Shown here: piece by piece, positions 1 through 5,915 of the stretch | Position numbering within the stretch: the first letter of the stretch is position 1 | Layout of the letters: each line of letters starts with the position of its first letter | NCBI GenBank assembly: GCA_003641415.1 | Contig: QNAG01000058.1 | Location: 1 to 13,175 of the forward strand | Direction: 5' to 3' | From: Candidatus Zixiibacteriota bacterium | GTDB lineage: Bacteria > Zixibacteria > MSB-5A5 > GN15 > FEB-12 | Length of the DNA: 13,175 nucleotides | Translations under genes and position numbers: made by a program | The notes under the pieces: model-generated | Seen by the model: the letters and a program-made list of their open reading frames with translations, nothing else | Told to the model about the DNA's origin: nothing | The model's database searches: none

Positions 1-49
1 ATGGCATCAGAAAACACATCAACAGGATTGAGATTAACCCTACCCTCAT
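1..49 (-). CDS. Truncated 5' end of an exported protein gene
   Basis: Only the first 16 codons lie in the window; the gene continues past the left edge. An ATG at 49-47 is preceded by a strong Shine-Dalgarno (GGAGGT, plus-strand 53-58) at 3 nt. The encoded N-terminus begins MRVGLISILLMCFLMP: one basic residue followed by a hydrophobic run, as in a signal peptide or first membrane helix. A TTGACA-type promoter lies at the right distance upstream (84-113). It points the same way as the M1-like peptidase gene but has its own promoter, so it need not be co-transcribed. Function cannot be named from so few residues. The combined promoter, ribosome site and signal-like start make a real gene likely. 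Confidence 0.6.
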   Translation of the reverse strand, partial: MRVGLISILLMCFLMP

Positions 50-83
50 CGTACCTCCATCATGTTCTCTCTAAATCATATAT

Positions 84-113
84 ACAATAACAGATTAGAG
101 TAGCGGCTGTCAA
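84..113 (-). promoter_or_regulatory. Sigma70-type promoter for the left-edge gene
   Basis: On the minus strand a perfect -35 TTGACA (108-113) is followed after 18 nt by TATTGT (84-89), matching 4 of 6 of the -10 consensus. The predicted start near 77 leaves a leader of about 28 nt holding the GGAGGT ribosome site. This is inferred from sequence only. Confidence 0.5.
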
Positions 114-211
114 GTAGATACTCCTGGTTCCCAGTAGTATGAGTATGTGAAAGGGTTGATGGATGTTTGCTCTCTAAACAGGAAGTTTGTTCTATTAGTA
201 ACACAACAGGA

Positions 212-2341
212 TCACAATTTTTTCTTCAAAGGCGATTTCTCCACACGCCAATTGCCCTTTCCTACATTGCGCGCCCCATCGAACACCAGATAGGAGTACT
301 TCCCATAGTGCGGGACCAATTGTCCCAAGCGCGGGAGTGATTCCGGATCACTGGTCACAACTACCATATACTTCTTGATATCCTGCCAATCCTGACCGGT
401 GAGAACAAAGGTGTGGCCTTCCCGTGGATATGAGGTACCGCCGATTATTACAGAGTCGTCCACATGGCGAATCCTCTCTCCTAAGTAAGTCGGCAACTCC
501 GCAGGATTAAGTACCACTAGAAAAACGTCAGGGTTACCAGAGTGGAGGGCATCAGCATAATTGATGATGACAGAATCCCCCGTGAAATTCTCACCAAACG
601 TACCAAACGACTTATTGATACTAGTCTCAGACTCATAAGAAACAAATCGCTTTTGCGGGTTCCCCATAATTGTCGAAACGATTGGTTCAATTTCTTCCGG
701 ATACAACTTTCGAAATAGATTACACTCAGGATCAATTGCCAGCGTGACTATGCCTGTCGGCACTGTCATCACATATGTTGACTCGGGAGAGTTCAGTACT
801 ACGAAGGTATCAATCGTCGTACCACCACCTTCAAATCGCAACGGAACTTTCAGGCGGTATTCCTGCCCGCTGTTCTCCAGTAGCGTAAAAGTAACTGTTC
901 TCGTCTGACTGTCACTGTTGAAAGTGCCCTCATCAATCTTTATATCAATAACCGGCGCTCCCGTTCGGTCAATCCATTGGGGAATAACATAGGAGAGATC
1001 AACACCACTGGTTTTCTCGAAGGTGTCAAGCCATTCCTCCCATGAGATATATTCCCCTCGGTAATCAGCATACAAACGCTTCCAGGCATCGAAGAAAGCA
1101 TCCGTTCCTATTGTCTCCTCAATCATGTGGAATACCATCATAGCTTTGTTGTATCCAATGGTGCGGGTTCCCGGACTGGTGCGGGATCTAAACTCCCGAA
1201 TGGGGAAATCGTTCTGTTTGTTGACGAAACTCACGTATTGCTTGAGGATGTCTTTGCGGTAAGCCCGGGCATCGGCAGAAGATCGCAGGAGCTTATAGCG
1301 GTAATCAGCTCCATAAACGGTGGAGCCTTCGCACCAGTTACCTCGTTCGTAATCAACATACACACTATTACCCCACCAATTATGCAGCACTTCGTGTCCA
1401 AGCGAAGTCCGTATGATGAACGGCAGTCGGATTACCTGTTGACCCAAAAGTGTCCAGGCGGGCATTCCATAACCGGTGGGAAAGAAATTCTCCGCTACTG
1501 TAAATCGCTTGTATGGATATGGACCAATCAGTTCTGAATACATACTGATATACCCAATGGTAGCATTAATATAGTTATCTATCAATTCGGTATCCGCTTC
1601 AAAGAAGTAGCAGGCGACTTCGATGCTGTCAATCCACTTTGAACGCGTTACGTATGGGGCGGCCATGAGCATAACACCGTCGGACTCAAATGGGTTTTCC
1701 CAGGTTTGTTCCTTGCGATTGCTAATCATTTCATTAGCCAGGCGATTGCCGTCACTAACCGACTCCCACGCAGATGGGACATTAACGGTCAACACGCAAT
1801 GAAATGAGTTCTCATCTCCCTGCGGGTAGTAGTATGACGATGGGCTTAAGTATGCCCCCTGGTCAAGAATCGTACCGGAAACTTCGCGTCCGACATTCTC
1901 ATTTGAGAAACGCGTACCAGTGACATCATCCGCAAACTCGGCCCGGTAAGTTATCCGAAATGTTGTTATGATGCTGTGGTCATCTTGAAAGAAAATTAGT
2001 TGTGGATCACCTTCCAGTTCTATTTCAGGGAATGCGTTGCGAATATCCTGTGGCAGTTCAGCTGTGTCTGCCCAAGCTATGGTGAGTAGTTCTGGGGAAT
2101 GACCATCTATTATAAACGAGTCGATAACAGCAGTTTGGTTGAGAAAGAAGAGGTTCCAGCCCTGGAAAATCTTCAATGATCCTTCATCCGATATCCGAGC
2201 CGTTTGGGCAGGGACATCCAAAGAGATGTGCAGTTGGTGTTGACTGAAATGTACGACTGACACTGGCGCAGATTCTTTCTCGGCGGCTGCCAACATCCCT
2301 GTCGCAACCAGAAGCATTGTTATAAGCATTCTAATAATCAT
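212..2341 (-). CDS. Secreted M1-family (gluzincin) metallopeptidase, noncanonical subfamily
   Basis: Predicted 709-residue exported zinc peptidase. Residues 1-20 form a signal peptide (hydrophobic core, cleavage likely after the AAA before EKES). Zinc motif HEVLH is at 316-320, directly followed by NWWGN as in M1 enzymes. The third ligand is probably E338 in NWCEG, and Y397 (GYNKA) is the likely transition-state tyrosine. Two departures from classical M1 aminopeptidases: E338 is one residue closer to the second His than the usual HExxH-X18-E spacing, and the GAMEN exopeptidase motif is replaced by GYGMPAWT (290-297), without the N-terminus-binding Glu. The substrate is therefore unknown and aminopeptidase activity doubtful. 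About 150 residues after the catalytic region form a C-terminal domain I cannot name. ATG 2341 is preferred over an in-frame TTG at 2365 because GAGAGGG lies 5 nt upstream and the signal peptide then starts at Met1. Confidence 0.85.
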   Translation of the reverse strand: MIIRMLITMLLVATGMLAAAEKESAPVSVVHFSQHQLHISLDVPAQTARISDEGSLKIFQGWNLFFLNQTAVIDSFIIDGHSPELLTIAWADTAELPQDIRNAFPEIELEGDPQLIFFQDDHSIITTFRITYRAEFADDVTGTRFSNENVGREVSGTILDQGAYLSPSSYYYPQGDENSFHCVLTVNVPSAWESVSDGNRLANEMISNRKEQTWENPFESDGVMLMAAPYVTRSKWIDSIEVACYFFEADTELIDNYINATIGYISMYSELIGPYPYKRFTVAENFFPTGYGMPAWTLLGQQVIRLPFIIRTSLGHEVLHNWWGNSVYVDYERGNWCEGSTVYGADYRYKLLRSSADARAYRKDILKQYVSFVNKQNDFPIREFRSRTSPGTRTIGYNKAMMVFHMIEETIGTDAFFDAWKRLYADYRGEYISWEEWLDTFEKTSGVDLSYVIPQWIDRTGAPVIDIKIDEGTFNSDSQTRTVTFTLLENSGQEYRLKVPLRFEGGGTTIDTFVVLNSPESTYVMTVPTGIVTLAIDPECNLFRKLYPEEIEPIVSTIMGNPQKRFVSYESETSINKSFGTFGENFTGDSVIINYADALHSGNPDVFLVVLNPAELPTYLGERIRHVDDSVIIGGTSYPREGHTFVLTGQDWQDIKKYMVVVTSDPESLPRLGQLVPHYGKYSYLVFDGARNVGKGNWRVEKSPLKKKL

Positions 2342-2412
2342 GAGACCCTCTCTTTTTTCAGACAACGGTTTATCGATAATTTATTTGTCTAAGATAATTC
2401 ATAAATACGAAA

Positions 2413-2418
2413 ATTATA
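2413..2418 (-). promoter_or_regulatory. Possible -10 element upstream of the M1-like peptidase gene
   Basis: A perfect TATAAT on the minus strand, 72 nt before the ATG. No TTGACA-like hexamer lies 16-18 nt upstream and there is no extended -10, so it is weak as a promoter. It lies in a 136-nt AT-rich gap after the phosphatase gene; read-through from that gene is also possible. Confidence 0.3.
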
Positions 2419-2477
2419 CAAACATTCAAATTAGAAAAAGCATAGTATGTTATTCACAATGGGTTGTGTCTCTGTTA

Positions 2478-3635
2478 TCATTCTAAAGGTACTAATTTCC
2501 CATCACCGTTTACGCAATAGAAATGATCGTTTTCCCACAGTAATGCCTGGAGTGACCCAAGTTTATCCACCGGCACATCTATTGCAAAGATGCGGTTGTC
2601 ATAAAGACCACACAAGCTATCCACCTCAGTATGGCCTACCACTATAGCCTTTGCGCTAAAGTGAGTTAGTATTCGGTCAATATCCGTATTGGTGGCTTTC
2701 GGGTACCGGTTTTCCATCTCATAGTGATATCCCCGATACCACAGCGGTCCCAGGCTACCAAGCAGGAACTTGACCGGCTCGGAAAACGCCAGGCGTGATG
2801 ATCGCATATCAATTCCTGTATGAACATTGCAATTTAGATCATTAAGAGTTAATCCGCTGTCAACTATTATGGGAGAGATCCCCGCATGAACGAACAGAAT
2901 GTCGTTGATTATAATCGCCACCTGTTTGGAACGCAGCCATCGACCCAGTGCCATATCGGGACTATATAAATCCTGGTGTCTGATTCTACTATTGCGTGCA
3001 ATCCCATTAAGATACTTTTCGTTAACGTATCTATCGTCACCCCGGAGTACCATCATCTCGTGATTGCCAAGCAGGGTATGAACCCTCCCGCCGAGTACTC
3101 TTGCTTCCTGTTCGAGACGATAGATAAACCATAAGCATTCGGTCACCTTATCTCCCCGGTCGAAGATGTCTCCTACTACAACCAGGTGTCCATCGCCCCA
3201 ACTCCAATGGAGGTCGCTGTCGATAACTCCACCCTTGCGGAGAATGTCTGCCATGTGTTCATATTCACCGTGAATGTCACTGATAGCGAATATCTTGCTT
3301 GCTCCGATATAAACTTCCGGCAAAAACTCAGAGTTAAACGGCGGCACAACATACTGAAAGCCAGTATCATTACAGAAGCCGGAGAAGTATAGGGTGTCAG
3401 TGTACACGAAAGTCCGACTCTCGATAGCTTCGTTGCAGTAGTAGAAAACAATTGCTGTTGAGTCTGTTTCCAAGAACACATGCGGACCGTCATCTAATTT
3501 GACAGCTACTACAGCAGTGTCGCTCAAGACATTATCGCTGGCAAAGCTAACACTGCATAAAGTAACCAGTAGAACTGTGATAATCGTTAGGATATAGAAA
3601 AGCTGAGACTGACGATAAACCAATCTTATTCTCAT
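2478..3635 (-). CDS. Exported calcineurin-like metallophosphoesterase (Shewanella-like/PPP type)
   Basis: 385-residue exported phosphoesterase. Residues 1-32 are a type I signal peptide (basic start, hydrophobic core, SVSFA before SDN; Cys27 lacks a lipobox context). The dinuclear-metal motifs appear in order: SDIHG (119-123), GDIFDRG (155-161), GNHE (190-193), an HAG-type His at 250 and GH at 334-335. LGPLWYRGY near 295-303 and the DRG/NHE context are those of the bacterial Shewanella-like branch of the PPP phosphatases, which act as protein or peptide phosphatases where studied; the substrate here is unknown. About 85 mature residues precede the first metal motif. ATG 3635 is preferred over an in-frame TTG at 3731, which would put 32 polar residues before the signal peptide and lies upstream of the likely promoter. 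It is divergent from prs and upstream of the M1-like gene on the same strand. Confidence 0.85.
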   Translation of the reverse strand: MRIRLVYRQSQLFYILTIITVLLVTLCSVSFASDNVLSDTAVVAVKLDDGPHVFLETDSTAIVFYYCNEAIESRTFVYTDTLYFSGFCNDTGFQYVVPPFNSEFLPEVYIGASKIFAISDIHGEYEHMADILRKGGVIDSDLHWSWGDGHLVVVGDIFDRGDKVTECLWFIYRLEQEARVLGGRVHTLLGNHEMMVLRGDDRYVNEKYLNGIARNSRIRHQDLYSPDMALGRWLRSKQVAIIINDILFVHAGISPIIVDSGLTLNDLNCNVHTGIDMRSSRLAFSEPVKFLLGSLGPLWYRGYHYEMENRYPKATNTDIDRILTHFSAKAIVVGHTEVDSLCGLYDNRIFAIDVPVDKLGSLQALLWENDHFYCVNGDGKLVPLE

Positions 3636-3671
3636 TATTATTCTTTCTTTGCGTGCATTATTTCTGTTAGG

Positions 3672-3700
3672 AAAATATGATATGGAAGTTGTAGTTGCAA
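3672..3700 (-). promoter_or_regulatory. Putative promoter for the metallophosphoesterase gene
   Basis: Minus-strand TTGCAA (3695-3700), 17-nt spacer, then TATTTT (3672-3677), each 4 of 6 to consensus. The predicted start near 3665 gives a leader of about 30 nt to ATG 3635. Confidence 0.35.
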
Positions 3701-3766
3701 TGGGTTTTTGTGTGGCAGCTATTTTGTACAATTACAGAAATGATCCGATCCTCGATAAATTAGGAA

Positions 3767-3795
3767 TTAACCCTATTTGTCTATTGCATTATAGT
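3767..3795 (+). promoter_or_regulatory. Putative prs promoter
   Basis: TTAACC (3767-3772), 17-nt spacer, TATAGT (3790-3795). The predicted start near 3802 gives a leader of about 60 nt before ATG 3863. It also makes the in-frame GTG at 3794 impossible as a start for this transcript. Two back-to-back weak promoters thus share the 227-nt divergent region. Confidence 0.4.
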
Positions 3796-3862
3796 GAAAC
3801 ATCAAACTATGTTAGCTAATAGCATGAGTGCAGAGAATCCCTATAATCAGAGGTCAGATAAT

Positions 3863-4807
3863 ATGAACACAGATGATCTTATGATTTTTTCCGGCAGCGG
3901 CAGCAAGAGACTGACCGACCGTATCTGTAACTACTTAGGTGTTGCTATGGCAAAGGGCGAGGTGATTCATTTCTCAGAAGGAAACACCTTTGTGCGAGTA
4001 CTGGAGAATGTTCGCGGACGACGGGTTTACTTGGTTCAATCCACTGTCTTTCCGGCAAATGACAACTTTATGGAACTTTTGTTCTGGATTGACGCTTTCA
4101 AACGGGCCAGCGCCGAAGCCGTGACTGTTATCATCCCTTATTTCAGCTATGCCAAGGGAGACAAGAAAGATGAGCCGCGGGTTTCTATCAGGGCCAGGGT
4201 TTGTGCTGATGCTATCGAGGTAGCCGGCGCTGACCGTGTGGTTACCATGGACCTCCACTCGCCTCAGGTTCAGGGTTTTTTCCGTGTTCCAGTTGATAAC
4301 CTATATGCTCTTCCGACATTATGCGACTTTTTCAAAGAAAAGAACATTGAGAATATCGTAGTTGTCTCTCCCGACAGTGGTTTCGCCAAACATGCCCGCA
4401 AGTTTGCCGCTTACCTGAAAGCGCCGGTAGCTATTGCTGACAAGCAACGAGTAGCTCATGATGAACATGCTGAGGTTTTAGAGGTTGTCGGTAATGTTAG
4501 GGGCAAAACAGCAGTTGTTGTCGATGATTTCACCATCTCTTGTGGTACTCTCATTGATATTGCTGCGAAGCTGGTTGATCGAGGAGCAAAGAAAGTGTAC
4601 GCCTTGATCTCGCATGGTGTCTTTGCTGAAGGGACAATGGAGAAGATCGATAGTAGCCTGTTGGAAAAGATCCTCGTGACTGACACGGTTGAGAATCAAC
4701 CGGTGGTGTTGTCAAGCAAAATCGAGATTGTATCGGTGGCATCAGTTTTCGCTATGGCTATCAGGTGTATTCACAACCGCGAAAGTATCAGCGCAATGTT
4801 CCCGTAA
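3863..4807 (+). CDS. prs: Ribose-phosphate pyrophosphokinase (PRPP synthetase)
   Basis: Cytosolic enzyme transferring pyrophosphate from ATP to ribose 5-phosphate to make PRPP for nucleotide, His and Trp synthesis. 314 residues, the usual family length. Seen: MIFSGSGSKRL start, AGADRVVTMDLHSPQVQGFF (121-140, metal/ATP His132), PVDNLYA (143-149), SPDSGFAKHARKFA (179-192), K194 and R196 of the catalytic loop, and GKTAVVVDDF (204-223). Two segments depart from textbook Prs: the flexible loop reads YAKGDKKDEPRVSI (96-109), and the PRPP loop reads DDFTISCGT (221-229) where DDxxDTxGT is usual. It may be a divergent subclass. ATG 3863 is chosen over upstream in-frame GTG/ATG codons because AGAGG (3850-3854) precedes it at a good distance and the family N-terminus fits. 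It is the only prs in the window, transcribed alone and ended by the terminator at 4952-4978. Confidence 0.88.
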   Translation: MNTDDLMIFSGSGSKRLTDRICNYLGVAMAKGEVIHFSEGNTFVRVLENVRGRRVYLVQSTVFPANDNFMELLFWIDAFKRASAEAVTVIIPYFSYAKGDKKDEPRVSIRARVCADAIEVAGADRVVTMDLHSPQVQGFFRVPVDNLYALPTLCDFFKEKNIENIVVVSPDSGFAKHARKFAAYLKAPVAIADKQRVAHDEHAEVLEVVGNVRGKTAVVVDDFTISCGTLIDIAAKLVDRGAKKVYALISHGVFAEGTMEKIDSSLLEKILVTDTVENQPVVLSSKIEIVSVASVFAMAIRCIHNRESISAMFP

Positions 4808-4848
4808 ACTGAAATGTTATTACTGCATCTCAATCATGTATCTATCAG

Positions 4849-4921
4849 GTTGTTGAAAAGATAATATTTCGGTTATTGCGAACGAAGTGCGGCAATCTCC
4901 GAATGTTATGGGGGCAACAAC
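4849..4921. repeat. Nested inverted repeat, REP-like palindromic element
   Basis: Outer arms GTTGTTG (4849-4855) and CAACAAC (4915-4921) are exact complements. Middle arms ATAATATTTCGG (4861-4872) and CCGAATGTTAT (4899-4909) pair with one bulge and one G-U. Inner arms ATTGC (4875-4879) and GCAAT (4892-4896) close a 12-nt loop. The core ATTGCGAACGAAGTGCGGCA followed by ATCTC closely resembles the ATTGCGAGCGAAGCGAAGCA-ATCTC repeats I recall from many unrelated bacterial genomes. The likely nature is a degenerate REP/MITE-type unit, possibly adding to transcript termination or stability after prs. Only one copy is in the window, so repeat status is inferred. Confidence 0.55.
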
Positions 4922-4951
4922 TTAGAGGTCGATCTGACCGGTGAAGCCGAT

Positions 4952-4978
4952 CTCTCAATGATGATTGCAGAGTTTTTT
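4952..4978 (+). terminator. Intrinsic terminator of prs
   Basis: Stem CTCTCAAT (4952-4959), loop GATG, then ATTG-C-AGAG (4964-4972) with one bulged C, followed directly by six T (4973-4978). The stem is only moderately stable, but the shape is a textbook Rho-independent terminator about 145 nt after the prs stop codon. Confidence 0.6.
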
Positions 4979-5107
4979 ATCAGTCTGCTAAACTTAAGAT
5001 ATAAAGACTGGCTGAAAGGATGGTTTTTCTTTGCTGTATTCAGATATTATATTGGTAGCAGGTCTGTATACTCTGGCAGTTACTGTTTCTTAGTGGGTTG
5101 TTTATTC

Positions 5108-5136
5108 TTGACTTATGAGGATTATCTGTGTAAAAT
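5108..5136 (+). promoter_or_regulatory. Main promoter of the yceD-rpmF-fab operon
   Basis: TTGACT (5108-5113), exactly 17 nt, then TAAAAT (5131-5136): 5 of 6 matches in each hexamer and ideal spacing, the best promoter in the window. The predicted start at about 5143 is 2 nt before ATG 5145, implying an almost leaderless first gene. The promoter overlaps the alternative ATG at 5115, arguing against that codon for this transcript. Confidence 0.6.
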
Positions 5137-5144
5137 TATTGGCT

Positions 5145-5663
5145 ATGAAATTATGCCTGCGGGATATTGATGCCTTTCCCGCCCGAGTTTGTCTGAAAGC
5201 AGACCCTGACTCCTTTAAGATAAATTATGATGGGGTCTTTGGGACACGGCAGGTAGAGGTTGATCTGGATATCCAGAAATCCGGGGACGAGTTTTTCTGT
5301 CAGGCGGATGTGCGAGGAATTGTAGTTCTGGAATGTGCTCGTTGTCTTGAACATTATGAGGCTGAATTGACCTCTATTATAAACTTTATTGTTTGTTCTA
5401 AGGCAACTTATGATGAATTTAGAAAGGAAGCCGAGGACGACGAAACTTACATCTTTTATAGGGGTGAAGAGCAAGCAGTAGATATTTCCGAGATAGTTCG
5501 GCAATCGATTATGTTGGCCGTGCCAATGATGCCAATATGCTCTGACGACTGTAAAGGCTTATGTCCCACTTGTGGTATAAATCTCAATTTACATGATTGT
5601 GACTGCAGCCAAGAACATATTGATGAAAGATGGGAAGGTCTTCGAGATCTTCGGGATAGATAA
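5145..5663 (+). CDS. yceD: YceD/DUF177 family protein (23S rRNA accumulation protein)
   Basis: 172-residue DUF177 protein, a family linked genetically to 23S rRNA processing or large-subunit assembly and nearly always encoded just before rpmF. MKLCLRDIDAFPARV matches the family's MxxxLRDL-type start. A central ECARC (63-67) and a C-terminal cluster of six cysteines (C122, C126, C130, C133, C142, C144, in CKGLCPTCGINLNLH) look like metal sites. An in-frame ATG at 5115 would add ten residues, but the operon promoter runs through it and the family start fits 5145 better. Neither start has a Shine-Dalgarno sequence, consistent with near-leaderless translation from 5145. First gene of the operon, 24 nt before rpmF. 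Confidence 0.88.
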   Translation: MKLCLRDIDAFPARVCLKADPDSFKINYDGVFGTRQVEVDLDIQKSGDEFFCQADVRGIVVLECARCLEHYEAELTSIINFIVCSKATYDEFRKEAEDDETYIFYRGEEQAVDISEIVRQSIMLAVPMMPICSDDCKGLCPTCGINLNLHDCDCSQEHIDERWEGLRDLRDR

Positions 5664-5687
5664 ACCAGGAAACGATAGGATAGACTG

Positions 5688-5870
5688 ATGCCACTTCCCA
5701 AAAGACGACATTCGCGAACACGTGGACGCAAGCGGCGGACTAACTGGAAAATTGCCTCTCCTAATGTAATTGAATGTCCCCACTGTCACAGTCCCCGGTT
5801 ACCGCATCATGTATGCACTAGCTGTGGATACTACAACGGTCGACAGATATTGTTAGCTAAAGAAGCTTAA
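5688..5870 (+). CDS. rpmF: 50S ribosomal protein L32
   Basis: 60-residue L32 of the large ribosomal subunit. It starts MPLPKRRHSRTRGRKRRTNW, the highly basic L32 signature. It carries an intact four-cysteine zinc ribbon, C30-x2-C33 and C43-x2-C46, so this is the zinc-binding (C+) form; no C-minus paralogue is visible here. It sits between yceD and plsX as in most Gram-negative lipid operons, which ties ribosome production to membrane synthesis. The upstream AGGAT (about 8 nt before ATG) is a modest ribosome site. Confidence 0.97.
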   Translation: MPLPKRRHSRTRGRKRRTNWKIASPNVIECPHCHSPRLPHHVCTSCGYYNGRQILLAKEA

Positions 5871-5915
5871 CGAAGTTGACAACCCCCAGAAATATCATCA
5901 GGAAGACATTATAGG

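Larger units (their letters stand above)
4808..5144. other. Gene-free spacer between prs and the lipid operon
   Basis: This 337-nt stretch has no convincing gene. In order it holds a nested inverted repeat (4849-4921), a small GGTC/GACC stem (4928-4940), an intrinsic terminator (4952-4978), about 125 nt of AT-rich sequence, and the lipid-operon promoter (5108-5136). A 70-codon frame at 4958-5170 starts inside the terminator and is rich in aromatic residues; it looks fortuitous. No FapR-like palindrome (TTAGTACC..GGTACTAA type) was seen. Confidence 0.6.

Noticed and set aside
1127..1537. 136-codon plus-strand frame opposite the M1-like peptidase gene
   Set aside because: Antisense shadow of a gene with clear catalytic motifs; no ribosome site or family resemblance.
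2455..2468. CACAA/TTGTG hairpin after the metallophosphoesterase gene
   Set aside because: The stem has only 5 bp and the nearest T-run on the minus strand is about 20 nt away, so it is not a credible terminator.
2992..3003. ATTGCGTGCAAT palindrome resembling the REP-like core
   Set aside because: It lies within the conserved coding sequence of the phosphoesterase and lacks the flanking arms and the CGAAG centre.
4958..5170. 70-codon plus-strand frame between prs and yceD
   Set aside because: It starts within the terminator hairpin, has no ribosome site, is rich in Tyr/Phe/Trp unlike any family I know, and overlaps the operon promoter and the yceD start.
5876..5898. Perfect TTGACA (5876-5881) followed by TATCAT (5893-5898) before plsX
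   Set aside because: The spacing is only 11 nt, too short for a sigma70 promoter, and no -10 lies at 16-18 nt; it is probably chance within the operon.
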